A stretch of DNA of 64,000 bases from Vanilla planifolia. Taxonomy: Eukaryota > Streptophyta > Magnoliopsida > Asparagales > Orchidaceae. The notes under the pieces were generated by a model. It worked only from the letters and a program-made list of their open reading frames with translations, was not told the origin of the DNA and did no database searches. Both the position numbers and the translations under genes were made by a program. The stretch lies in assembly GCA_023846275.1 (NCBI GenBank), contig JAIUJO010000165.1, positions 601,001 to 665,000 on the forward strand, in the 5' to 3' direction. Positions 23,690 through 35,779 of this stretch are shown here, one piece after another. Each line of letters begins with the position of its first letter. Position 1 is the first letter of the stretch.

Positions 23690-24590
23690 GGCTTATTGCC
23701 ATGTGTACCACAAGAGATAGATATTACCAAGGTGTGGTGGCTAGTGACCTCTACAGATGACAAAATTAAGATATTATCACCATAAGGTGGCTAGTGGCCA
23801 TGTTGGCCATACTATTGAGATTTGCTAAGCATGATTATGCATGAGAATATAAAAAGATAAATCACTAAATGAGGTTTCAATTGTAACTAAATTGAAATAT
23901 GGTTAGCCCATAACGTTGCTTAGTTAAGTGGAAAAAAGCACCAATAAGGAAGATCATATTAAGACTAGATTTTAAAGTAGAATAAAAAATATGATATGCT
24001 TATAAATTTTTTATAGATCATAACATGTTTTTCTTTGATAACATAACATATTTCCTCTTTACATTCATGTTGACTTGCTTGCCTACAAGATAAATTAAGG
24101 TTATAATTATACCTTAAATTTGATCATCTCAAATTATTAGTTATTTCATATTTTATATATTTATTTTACTATTAGAGATAACCTACTAAGAAGTGATGAT
24201 TGGCTTTGCCTTTTCTTTAGTACTAATATTTTTTATAAACTAGAAACCTTTCAAAAAGAGGATTGGCTAAAAGAATAGCTGATAAAATATAGAGAATTGA
24301 AATTGCAAAGTTTTTTGCAAGAGTTTGGATATAAACTACTTTATTGTCGTATTATGGTTATAACTATTGCATCGTTGTAATTGTAAATAAAAAAAATAAA
24401 ATTGAGGAAAGCTTCTGACCATTTGAATCCTAAGTTTTGGAAAAGTAATTAAACATATAAAAAGAAAAATTAGTGATGCCATTTTTGTGATATCATAGAT
24501 TACATAATTAGAAAAAAAAATTAGGGCATAATTTAATGGGAAAGTGCATCAACTTGAAATTTGGAAAAAATGAAAAAATAGACTATGACA
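23690..24590 (+). repeat. Ty3/gypsy copy B: partial 5' LTR
   Basis: Starts with 43-50-bp subrepeats (AAGATATTATCACCATAAGG near 23788; CTAGTGGCCATG near 23811), then runs through the shared LTR body to a CA end at 24589-24590. Compared with the 3' LTR at 28033-30590 it lacks about the first 1.3 kb; 415-bp array sequence abuts it instead. So either the 5' LTR lost its middle, or the array replaced its start. Confidence 0.6.
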
Positions 24591-24594
24591 ATAT

Positions 24595-24606
24595 TTATAT
24601 CAGAGC
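24595..24606 (+). other. Gypsy primer-binding-site relic, copy B
   Basis: TTATATCAGAGC, the same variant of the initiator tRNA-Met complement as at 209-220, five bases after the LTR end. Confidence 0.65.
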
Positions 24607-25060
24607 TGTTGAAAACCTAGAGTGCTAATGTTTAAATGAAATGATGCTTGAATATCATACCACATAACACCACATTTATATCTTCACAAAAATAAAGGCT
24701 CTTGTATCACCTAATGTTATCATATGTACTCTTATGATATAAGATATATTTATACTAATTTTGTTTGATTATGGTGCATCCCATTCTTTTATATTAGCAT
24801 ATCTGATTTCATGATTGGAAATTGAGATGAATATTTCAAAAACTTCTCTTTTAAAAAAATTACCTATAAGAGAGGAGGTGAATGTAGAAAACTATATTAA
24901 TTAAGATGTGAAAAACAATAAGACACATTTTAAATCCCTTTTAGTTTTTATAAAACTATTAGAACTTTATGTTATTGTTAGGATAGATTTTCTAACATTT
25001 CATCAAGTCATTTATTATTATTGGGTGAAGAATTGAAGTTTGATATAATAGATGGTATTA
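24607..25060 (+). pseudogene. Ty3/gypsy protease relic, copy B
   Basis: The codons at 24764-24793 read FDYGASHSFI, a near-canonical gypsy aspartic protease site (DSGASHSFI with Ser to Tyr). Upstream pieces align loosely with the protease N-terminus back to about 24700. Only about 160 bp lie between primer site and protease motif, so gag, which normally takes over 1 kb, is absent. Stops interrupt every frame. Protease would have processed Gag-Pol inside particles. Confidence 0.7.
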
Positions 25061-25319
25061 AAATGATTTTTTTTGGTAAGGGCAGGAAGGTACATATAAT
25101 ATTTGCTTTAAAGGCTTAAAGACTGGTAAGAAAAGGATATGGTTGTTATCTTGTGTCAATATAAGAATTTGAAAAGAAATAACTCTAATTACAAGAAGTT
25201 TCATTGGCTTGTGAATATCAAGATGTGTTTCTTCAAGATTTGCCTTAGATGCTACAAAAAGAGAAATTGAATTTATGATTGATTTCACTCTAGAAGTAAG
25301 ACCATTCTTAGAAGCACTC

Positions 25320-25880
25320 TATAAATGGTGCCACTTGAGTTACAAGCACTAAAAACACAATTACTAAATTTGATTAACGAACGTTTTATCAATCCTATTG
25401 CATCACTCTGGGGTGCATCTGTGTTATTTGTGAAGAAAATGATGGATGCTTAAGGATATGTATTGAATACAATGAATTAAACAAGAACACCATTAAGAAC
25501 AAGTATCATTTAATAGGTAAAATATTTGAATATTTGATTAATTTTAAGGAGCTGATGTGTTTTTAAAGATTGACTTAACATTTGCTTTCCATGAACTAAG
25601 CATTAGAAGAGAAGACACTCTGAAAATATCTTTTAGAAAACAATGCAATTGTTTTTTACTTTCTTAATTTAGCTTTTGGGTTTAAAGAATGCTCTAACAA
25701 CTTTCAAGGATTTGATGAAGATAGTGTTGAAGAAGTAAGATCATTTTTTTATTACTTTTATTCATGACATCTTAATCTATGCCATAGAAAAATAGGAACA
25801 CAAAAGCTAATTACATCTATTGTTACAGAGGCCATGAGAGCACTAATTTCCTGTAAGATTTAAAAAATTAAATTTTTGGT
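25320..25880 (+). pseudogene. Ty3/gypsy reverse transcriptase relic, copy B
   Basis: Readable blocks in order: LWGASVLFVKK near 25408-25440, RICIEYNELNKNTIKNKY near 25453-25507, VFLKIDLTFAFHELSIRRED near 25555-25614, and FIHDILIYA near 25757-25783. These match gypsy RT blocks. The last is the active-site box, where FIDD or FVDD is expected; His at 25763-25765 replaces the first catalytic Asp. The same change is at 1363-1365 in copy A. Frameshifts and stops separate the blocks, so no polymerase can be made. Confidence 0.78.
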
Positions 25881-26089
25881 TGTCTAGTACATTGAAAGGC
25901 CTAAACCATTCAACATAATTGAATGTGAAACTTTGTTTTGTTTGGTTGGACATAATAAAAAATTTGTAAAATATGTTCTTAGATTGTGATATCATTAATA
26001 AGAATAACTTAGAAGTCAGTGATGTTTAAATGAAATTCAAACAAAGAAAGATGTCTTTAAACTTTGAAAGACAAGCTAACTTCAACACC

Positions 26090-26480
26090 ATGTTTAGCAT
26101 TACTTGAGAGGAAAATTTAATTTTAGGTATGTATTGATGAATCATCTCAAGGACTTGGGTGTGTATTAATGCAAAATGATAGAGTTATAGCATAGGTTTC
26201 TTAGCAACTACAAAATCATGAAAGAAATTATTCTACAAATGATCTCATGCTAGGTGTAACTAAGTTTGCCTTAAGGAATTGCCAATACTTTCTAGAAAAA
26301 GTAATCAATTTATTGATCATCAATGTTTGAAGTACATTTTTCGACAAAAAGAAATTAAATTTAGGATAATGAATATGACAAAAAATACTTAAGAGCATGT
26401 CATGACATTATTTATTGCCCAAGTAAAGCTAATCTTGTAGCTGATGCTTTAACTCATAAGGTTAGTCTCCATTGAATGGT
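26090..26480 (+). pseudogene. Ty3/gypsy RNase H relic, copy B
   Basis: The codons from about 26150 read GLGCVLMQNDRVIA, a typical gypsy RNase H block, followed by NHERNYSTNDL and FALRNCQYFL. Near 26410-26460 the tail reads YCPSKANLVADALTHK, matching the pattern at the end of gypsy RNase H. Several stops are present. Copy A retains only the first bases of this domain. Confidence 0.75.
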
Positions 26481-26689
26481 ATGAAGGCCAAAAGAAGCAC
26501 ATACAATAGTTAAACTAAATTTACTAAAATTAAATATAATATCAAAAGCTGTTAGAAGGAACCTGGCTCAATTAGTTATTTCGACATATTGGTTTGTTCA
26601 ACATATTAATTGGATCATGTAACAAATCAAGGCAAAGATTACTAGAGAAAAAGGAACATATTTTATTTTAAAAAAAGATTTTTCCATAA

Positions 26690-27480
26690 AAATTGAATAC
26701 ATATTTCTATGGCAAATGCATGGAAACAAATTTTATTGAAAGAGACACATGAAAAAATTATACAATGCATCCAAGAATTATAAAAATGTATCATGACTTG
26801 AAAGGGAGATTTAGGTGAAATGGTATCAAGAAAAGTGTCCATGATTCCATAAGCGAGTGTACGATATGTCAATAGGTGAAAAGGGGAAATGGGGACCAAG
26901 TAAGCTATTGTAACCTCTTCATATTCCAAAATCGAAATAGAAAGAAATATCAATGGATTTTTTTATTTGGGTTGCAAAAAAAAAGTTAAAGACATGATTC
27001 TATGTTGGTAATTATTGATTTATTAATGAAATCAACTCATTTTCTATCCATTATAACTGTTATTCAATTAAAAGGTTAGCACATATTTATATTTGATCAA
27101 ATTATAAAATTACATGCAGTATATAAAGGGAATTATATTTATCAAGATTCTAATACAACCTAATTTTTCTAGAAAAAAGTTCATGAAGCATTTGGTTCTC
27201 AATCAATGTTAGAATGCTTTTCATCTTCAAATAGATGGATAAGCAAAAAAACTGAAAAAAGACAATGAAAAATATGTTGAGAAAAAATATGTTAGATATT
27301 TGCAAAAGTTGGGATACACAATTGTGATTGATTGAATTCACTTACAACAATAGTTATCAATCTAACATGAAAATTGCACCATTTGAGGCACTATTTGACA
27401 AAAATTGTTAGTTGTCGCTGTGTTAGCATGATGTAGGTGACAAAGCTTAGTTGGGTCTAGAACTTATACATGGAATGACT
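26690..27480 (+). pseudogene. Ty3/gypsy integrase relic, copy B
   Basis: Fragments align in order with gypsy integrase. A decayed zinc-binding region lies near 26740-26880, MKSTHFLSI near 27027-27055 is from the catalytic core, and HLQMDG near 27224-27242 and EFTYNNSYQS-like codons near 27333-27365 follow. MKIAPFEALF near 27368-27397 and a CWHDVG-like stretch near 27417-27435 end the domain. Frameshifts and stops are frequent. This region is deleted from copy A. A reverse-strand frame of 96 residues at 26663-26953 is only its antisense. Confidence 0.75.
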
Positions 27481-27599
27481 CAAAAAATTCAAATGATTTT
27501 GAAAAATTATAAAAAACATAACTTAATCAAAAGAAGTACTTTGACAAAAAAACACAAAATGGTAGTGCTCTAAGAAGAAGATCAAGTATTTTTAAAAGT

Positions 27600-28017
27600 G
27601 AGTCCAATGAATTGTACAACTCAATTTGGGAAATGTAGGAAGTTGAAGCCAAGGTATATTGTTCTGTTTCACCTATTAGAAAGAGTTGGAGAGGCTACAT
27701 ACATGATAACATTACCTTCAACTTTGGAAGGCATGTAAACTATATTTCATATTTACATTTAAGAAATTGCATTTTTGATCAATATGATGTAGTTTTATAT
27801 GATACATGCATCGTTGAAATGTAACTAAATCATAGTTATGTAGAGAAGCCTATGGCAATCTCAACAAAATAGATCAACCAATTTAGAAAGAAAGTAACTC
27901 CTATGGTTAAACTATAAAGGAATAATCAGATAGATTGTGAATCTACCTATGAAATAAAGGATGAGATGAGAAAGAAGTATATCACACTATATCGAATTTT
28001 TAGGATGAAAGTCTTAC
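27600..28017 (+). pseudogene. Ty3/gypsy pol C-terminus relic (chromovirus-like)
   Basis: Near 27637-27780 the codons read RKLKPRYIVLFHLLERVGE and then a FHISYLHLRN-like string, matching the integrase C-terminal motif found in chromoviruses of the Tekay/Del type. Near 27950-28017 YEIKDEMRKKY and FRMKVLQGG follow, resembling the usual end of such pol proteins just before the polypurine tract. A chromodomain would lie between these, but it is too decayed to confirm. Clade is therefore tentative. Confidence 0.6.
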
Positions 28018-28027
28018 AAGGAGGGTA
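28018..28027 (+). other. Gypsy polypurine tract, copy B
   Basis: AAGGAGGGTA follows the end of pol and precedes the 3' LTR start by a few bases, as in other chromoviruses. It fixes the LTR start and so the link between LTR and satellite. Confidence 0.65.
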
Positions 28028-28032
28028 GCATT

Positions 28033-30590
28033 TCTAACATCCTTAATCATTAAATCAGATATTAGTTCACATATCTTGTAAAGCATACTAAAATATAAGA
28101 AAATAAAGTATTCTCAAATATAAATAGAAAAATGGCTAGAGCTTGTTAAGATGAGTATAACGATGTTTGTTTCATCTTGATTTGAGTTTATTTATACTTT
28201 CTATTAATTATCAAAAATTATAAGCATAATTCTATATTAACTATTTTTTGTTCTTTTTCCAAAATTAACATTTTCTCTCTCCCTATCCCAATGTCAAATG
28301 AAACCATAGGAGAGGATTTTTGTGGAAGGGTTTTTTAAATTTGACTCAAGGGCTTTGTAGATGAAATTGAGCACATCAATTTACATAATCTTTTCATGAG
28401 AATCAAGTATTTCAAGTTAATAGCATTATTGATGACCTTGCATAAGTTAGAAGTCCTAAAACCCTAAAGTTGTTTTTAATTTTATAGTTTTCAACTTGGA
28501 ATTCATGGGATTCTAAGCAAAGCCATTATATGACACAAATAAAAGTTTTGTGACATTGTTGGAAGATTCAAGAAGAACCAATGATGGTAAGAATTTGACT
28601 TCATTAACCCACCATTCAATCTTATATTTTCAAGAAATCTTCTTATTTTTTTTAAATATAAGCTATGATTTGGTTATAATTAGGATCTAGTTTTGCCAAT
28701 AGATTTATAGTGTGGAAACCTTTGAGTTTTGCAAGTTGAGATTTCATGCTTATAGAAAATGCAAGAAATGTGAAAAAAAATATTTCATTTTTGTAATTTA
28801 TGTGTCTTGCAATTCCACATTGATGCTTTCATAATTTTTTGATTGTTCAAATGTTTGTAAATCTAGTTTCAAAAATTATAATTAACAGGATGAAATTGAT
28901 AAAAAGAAACTGTACAATATCTATAGAACTATCACAAACAATAAGAATAATATTGAGTTATATACTTTAACATAAATACTTATACATATGGTTGTTGTAG
29001 TGTTGATCTGCTAAAGTTAGGACCACTCATGAGAAGCAGCCTCTCTATCATGAACAACATATGTGTATGTTGGATTTAGTATTAATTAGTTGAAATTAAG
29101 TACTTAAACAAGAATTTTACATCAAGTACGTGTTTTTGATGTACTAATGTTATGCCATCGTTTGTATCAGCATAAAATTTTTACTTAAATTAGATGTTTG
29201 CATTCTTATTGTTATTAAATTAATATGTTAAATTATTTGGCTTAATTAATTACACAAACAAAAATACTTCATGAACTCATGCCTTAAAATTTTAAAACTG
29301 ATAATTTTACAAGTGAAATAAAATTAAAGAAAAGATAGTTGATGACATATATGAAATGACATGAATATATGTGTTGTTCTTTGTGCTTAAGACATATTGG
29401 GCCATAGGATATTTCAATCATGAGGTAGCAAGTGACCATACAGGTCATAAGATTGAGATACTATCGCTATGAGATGGCCATTGGTATTGTGAGCCTCAAG
29501 ATTGAAACATTACAATTGTGAGATACCAAAAGACCTTGTGGGTCACATGATCGAGATATTACCATCATGAGGTAGCTAGTGGCCATGAAGGGCATGGCTT
29601 AACCATTGTGGCGTGGTTAACGGCCATGTAGAACACAATATTGAGATTTATTACAAAGATATTAACATCAAAAAAATAAGAAAGCTGAGCATGAGAACAT
29701 AACTTTATAAATCAATAAATGAGATTTTTATTATAACTAAATAATTGAAAAAGAGGTTAGCACATATGGTTACTAGTAAATTTGAAAAAGGCACTAATTT
29801 GTAAGGTCATAAAAAGAAAAGAGAATTAAAATTACAATAAAATATGCATGAACTTGTAATTTTTTTAAAGATGATGGCATGTTTATCTTTTACAGCATAA
29901 CATGTTTTCTCTTTACATTGATGTTGGCATACTTGCTTACACGCTATAGTTGATGTTATGATTAGACCTTACATGTGATTATCAAAAATTATAACTCATT
30001 TTTTTATTTCACATTTATTTTATTGTTAGAATTAGCATATTAAGCCAATGATGGTTGTATTAGCATTTTCTTTTGCACTAACATTATAGGTATATTAGAA
30101 ATACAATAAACAGATGACAACCTATCGGAACAGTTTATAAGAAATGAAAGAATTGAAATTAAATAGTGTTCTTATTATAATATTAATGTGAAATGTTTTA
30201 TTAATCATGTTGCAAGCTCAATATTATATGTGTGCATTGAAACTTATTATAGTATTATAATAAAATTTGAAATCTATGACATATGGATTTTGTAATAGTT
30301 TTGATAGTTTAAAGTTGTAGTTTTAAATTTGAACATCTTTGTTGTGATATTATGGACATAACTATTCTATTGTTGTACTTGTAAATTATAAAAATGAACA
30401 AAATCTAAGGAACATTTTCTTCATTTGAGTTATAAATTTGTAAGAATTTATTTAACACATGAAAAAAATAATGGATGTTATATTTATGGCATCAAAGATG
30501 ATCTAATTAGAAAAGAATTATAGCATATGAATGAATAAGAAAGTAATTTGCATTGGAATTTGAGAAAAAAGAGAGATCATAATATAAATT
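28033..30590 (+). repeat. Ty3/gypsy copy B: 3' LTR
   Basis: About 2.56 kb. It starts TCTAACATCC, a one-base variant of the expected TGTAACATCC. The first 210 bp (28033-28240) are half a 415-bp monomer in forward orientation. Then comes sequence unlike the monomers (28250-29080), with a pyrimidine-rich patch near 28245-28290. The LTR body shared with copy A follows, with 43-50-bp subrepeats at 29403-29640, and ends near 30590. No open frame. 29487-29491 is the uninterrupted equivalent of the copia target. Confidence 0.65.
29403..29640 (+). repeat. 43-50-bp subrepeats in gypsy LTR
   Basis: About five imperfect units starting near 29403, 29446, 29495, 29543 and 29593. Each carries a pattern like AAGATTGAGATATTACCATC, then GAGGTGGCTAGTGGCCATG. 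Related units occur at 2060-2149 with 10608-10760 (split by the copia element) and at 23690-23840. Confidence 0.65.
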
Positions 30591-33500
30591 GTGCCAAAAA
30601 AAATTAATTTTGATATACTAAGATGATAGTGTTTGACATCTTTGATTATTAAATTTGCTACAAATCAAAATATCTCATAAAGCATCCCAAAACCATAAAA
30701 AAACAATTAAGAATAACAAAAATGAATATTTAATCAGATAAATCATGTCATGATGAGTCCAAATACAATTATTTCATCTTTGTTGGACAACATTTGGAAT
30801 TTGTTTTTTAATATTATGTAAATAAATATTAAAACTAAAATAAAATAAATTGGAGAAATGTGATATTAGATGAGATGAGAGTTAGGGTTTTATAATAATA
30901 CGACAAAATTTAAGAAAAAGCATTAATAAAATAAGATAAATTATATAAGAATATTGCATTTGAAGCTCCTAAGGAGATAAAATTTGCCACCTCGATCATT
31001 AAACTAGATATGAATCAAAATGTCTTAAAACATGAGCAAAAATAACCTTGGAAATAAAAAAATTTAAAGCTATAAAGTTGAATATTTAATAAGATATAGT
31101 TCAAGAAAAATTTAAGAATATTTTTTCATCTCTATCAATCTTGTTAGAAATTTATGAGAATTACTAAAAGAAATTTATATAAATAAAGTTAGATTATTAT
31201 TTTAATGTTAACTACAAATATATTAAAGCTAAAATGATAAATAATTGAAATAATTTAATTAACCAAATAAAAATTTTTTAAATGCCAAACATAAGGAGAA
31301 CTAGAGTTTAATAGTAATATTACCGAACAAAGCCAAAATAATTTTTAAAAATAAATTTTTTGAATAAGGAAATTTCCATGTTACTAATGAGATCATGCAT
31401 AACATCCTCGATCCTCAAATATGTTAAAAATGAAAATGTCTCATAAATGATGCCAAAATCAAAGAAATTCAAATATTTAAAAATTTAAAAATGAACTCTT
31501 AATTTGATAGACCTCTTCAAGATGATGCCAACAACATTTGCTTTCTCTAAATTGGATGTCATTTAGAATTCCTATGAACTACCAAAGAAATAAGATATAA
31601 AATAATGAATTATTATTTCAAAATCAAGTTAATATATATTAAATAATAATTGAAATAAATTTAAGTAATTTAGTATAGGAAATTAAAAGTGATTTAAATG
31701 TATCGTGGAAGGACATTTAGAATTATATTATAATATAACAAAATCAAATTTAAAAGTTTTAAGAAATTAGCTAAATTATATTGAAAATTTATACTCTAAG
31801 ATACTAAGGAGATATAGCATAATATTGTTGATCATCACACAAGGTATATATAAAAATGACTCAAAACAAATGCTAAAACCATTGAAAATAAAAAATTTAA
31901 TAAAATAAAATTAAAATTTTATTTGGTAGAGTTTTCGAAGATGAGTTCAATGGAATTTGTTTTGTCTTAATAGAACCTCATTTAGAATATTTATAAATTA
32001 CAAAATCAAATAAAAATAAATAACAAAAAGTTATTTGTTTTATTTTATGTAAAAAATATAATAAAGCTATGATGAGATTACTTGAGGCAACATAGCTTAA
32101 TTGAATGAATGTGATACGAATATGGCATAAGTAGAAAATTACAATTTTATAGTTACATACGAAATCTAAGTGGAAATTCAAACAATTAAGTTAAATTATT
32201 TTGGAAAGTTGTTATCAAAGGAACTAAGGAGATCAAAAGTAACTCTTTGAATATCAAATTAGGTATGAGTAAAACTATCATATAAATTATTCAAAAACCA
32301 CAGAAAATAACAATAATTAAATTTACAAAAATAAGCACTTTGCATTCAACTCTTCCAGATGAGTCTAACATTGTTTATTTCATCTTGATCACACCTCGTT
32401 TAAAATTATTGAGAATTACCAAAGTAAATATACATTAATACTTAAATAAGTTGAATTGAAGCAATGCAATCTGACCAAATCAATACTGTACTTAATCTCT
32501 TGACGGGAAATTAGATTTTCAAAATAAGAAAAAGAAAACAAAACTAAAGAATTTGATGAAAGGTTATAAATTGTAAAAGAAAGTAAAATTCAAACATTCT
32601 AAGAAGTTGAAGCCAAACATCCTTAATCATAAAATAAAGTAAGAATTGAAATGCCACTTAAGGCTTACAAAAAGTCCAAAAAACTTTTAAAAAAATACAA
32701 AATGAAAATTTTATTTATTTTTGCTAATCTAGATTTGTTCAACGTTCATACTGCATGTGAATCGAATCCCCTTTTAAATTACTAAGAATTATGAGAGTAA
32801 GTCAGAAAAATAAAAAATAAAAAGATTATTTTAACATTAAGAAAATATATAAAAAAATTTAATAAAGGATGATTGAAAGTAGTTTAATATAATCAAATGA
32901 AAGAAAGTTAAAGGGTACATGATAGGCATTTAAGAGTACATAGTAATAGAGACAATTCAATGTAAAAGATTTGAAGAAATATGATAAATTGTACAAGAAA
33001 GTTTATCCAACAATTTTAAGGGGTTAGAGTGTAACATTTTTTCCATCAACTTAGGTACCAATAAAAATACCTTGTAAAGTATGTCAAACCTTAATAGAAA
33101 AATATTTTAAAAATATAAAAAAGGTATTTTAATTTGATAGAACTCATCAAGATTAGCATAATGATAATTTTTCTCTATTAGAACTCATTCAAAATTTCAT
33201 TGAATTATTATAGCAAATAATCATTAATGATAACGAATAAGGAAAAACTTATTAAAACTAATGTTAGATAAATTGATGTAATATAACAAAGGTAAATTAA
33301 AGTGATTCACAGGTGACAAATAGCAAGCATCTACCTTTCTTAGTATCATAACCATATCATGACAAAACATTTGAACAAATGAGATATAATGTATATGAAA
33401 GCTGAATTTTATGACATTAAAGCTGAATTTTTGTAAATAATAGGTCAAATTTTATAAGAAACATGATTTCTAGTATACGAAGTTGTTGACGTGTAACATC

Positions 33501-35188
33501 CTAATTTGTTAAATCAGTTAAAAATAAAAATGTCTCATAAAACAAGCTTAAACTAATGAAAATAAAATTTTAAAAAAATAAAATTTAATTTTTGATATGC
33601 TTAAACCCCTCAAAATGAGTTGAATTAAGTTTATTTCATATTGATGGAATTTCATTTTGAATTACAATATATTTCTAATGTAAATAAATATAAAAAAATA
33701 AAAAAAATCTTTCTTTAAAATTCAATAATCATAAATTAAAGCTAAAACGAGATAAGTTGAAGTTATGTAAACTTGCCAAATGAAAGTGATGTAATGGTCT
33801 CAAGGGAGGGCTTTCTAAGTTAAATAGTGATATAATAAAATCAAAGTATAAATGTTGTAGAAATAAGGTAAATAATGTAGGAAAGTCTCATTGTAAAATT
33901 CTAATGAGATTGACTCTAAAATTCTTTGACATAAAATAGATACAAATAAAAATGACTAGTAAACCCTACCAAAACCTTTAAAATTAAGATATTTAATAAT
34001 ACAAAAATTAAGAATTAGTTAAACAAACCTCTTTATAATGAACTCATTCATTTTAGTTTTATCTTTGTCACACAACATTTCAAATTACCAAGAATAATCA
34101 TAGAAACTAAGCATTTATATTAATAAATTGTTAATTTAAATAATGAAAAAAATATATTAAGGCAGATATGATATAAATTGAAGCAAAGTACACAACCAAA
34201 TCATTATGTTGTATGGGTCATATGATGGGATAATTAGAGATTCATAGTAACATAACCAATTTTAGGTAAAATATTCCAACAAATTAGATAAATTATATAA
34301 AAAAAGTTGGATTCCTATATAGTAAATAGATCAAGAGTAACAAAAGTGAGCATCTAATTTTGTTAAGGTCATCAAGAAATTTGCAATAATATTTGTTTCC
34401 ACTCTATTGGACCTTATTTGAAATTAATGAGAATCATAAAAATAAAATCATTAAAATAAATAATAAAGTATTATTTTGAAGATAAAAAACTATGTCTTAA
34501 AGGCGAAATAAAATAAATTGTAGTAATTTAATTGGTGCTTATCAAAGCATTATAAAGGACACAAGGTTAGGCAACAAGTGTTTCATAGTATGTTGACCAA
34601 ATCAAAGTAGAAAATTTGAGCAAATTTATAAACTACATGTCAAAGTTGTATCACATGTTAGTAATTAAAAAGTGATTTTTTTTAAAAATGGTAAAAGTTG
34701 AAGTGTAATGTAAAAGAATGTCAAAGCTCTAAGAAGAGATTTTTTTTAAAAATATAAAATAAAAAATTTAATTTGATCTTACTCATTGAGAAAATTTTAA
34801 CGATGTGACTTATGTCTCAATAAAACTTCTTTTGAAACTATTAAGAATCACCAAATAAAAAAAGACAAAAATAATTAAATATTATATTAAAATTAAGAAA
34901 AAATTTATTACACATAAAAAATATCCAAATTGAAGTAATATAATATGACCAAGTGAAAGTGATTTAAAGGTTATATGAGAGAAAAATTTGAGTTACATTG
35001 TAATATGACAAATTCATTGAAAAAAAGATTACGAAAATGAAATAAATTTATGGAAAGTTGCAGTTCAAAATACTAGGGAGATAGATTGTAACATCCTCAA
35101 TCATCAATTCTGTTATAAAATAAACTATCTCATAAAATGTACTAAAGCTCTAGGTAAAAATATTTAAAAATATAAAAATATATAATTA
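30591..35188 (+). repeat. 415-bp LTR-derived tandem array, forward, block 2
   Basis: About 11 monomers in the same orientation as block 1 and aligned one for one with 11709-17170, except for the missing pair near 33445. Landmarks include TAACATCC-like boxes near 33498 and 35090 and CTCATAAAGCATCC near 30674. No gene. Confidence 0.8.
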
Positions 35189-35779
35189 AAATAATAGTTT
35201 ATTTTTCTTTATTCCTATTTACTTCTATTATTTGTCTCAATTCCAATTGAGGTCTAATTAGGATGAAATAAGCTTTTTAGGCTTGTCACAACAACCTCTC
35301 TCCATCTAAATATTTATTTTTAAAGTATTTTATTTTGAAAGTATTTGGCATGCTTTACAAACTTTTTTTACTCTTTTGTTGCTTGGTATTTGAGATTGAT
35401 ATCCTTGATCACCTTATTCCTTGGAAGCCAAACGATTTTAATTTTTTTATTTCTATTCGATTATATTACTATGGAACTCTAAATCTTTTTCGATGTGGTA
35501 TTTAAGTAAATTTTATTTTGACATACAACATTTCTTCCTTGTATTTCATTTTAATTTTAATTTTTATTTACTTAATATTAGTAAATTATGTCCTTATAAT
35601 TTGTGTTTACTTTGCTAATTCACACTAATAAAAAGCAATGCTTGCTTTGATTGAAACTAACATCAATGGACTCGTTATGATGATTTAATAGATAATATTT
35701 TTTATTTTTATTTAGGTAGTTTATTTTATTTTTTTTAGGTTGTTTTATGAGAATAGTTTATTTGTATGTGATTTGACCA

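Larger units (their letters stand above)
24380..35188 (+). repeat. Segmental duplication, copy B
   Basis: Aligns in order with 1-17170 without the copia insertion. It holds the gypsy relic, its 3' LTR and about 4.6 kb of forward array. It ends where the array changes orientation: the last forward match to copy A is AAATATAAAAATATATAATT at 35170-35189, against a similar string ending near 17170. Relative to A, B lacks about 0.8 kb near 33445 and about 90 bp near 34345, and keeps about 2.9 kb of gypsy sequence (26158-29086). Confidence 0.75.

Noticed and set aside
26663-26953. 96-residue reverse-strand open frame
   Set aside because: It is antisense to the gypsy integrase relic, whose forward codons are recognisable.
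29403-29640. CRISPR-like repeat array
   Set aside because: The units are imperfect, without unique spacers between exact repeats, and lie in a plant retrotransposon LTR.
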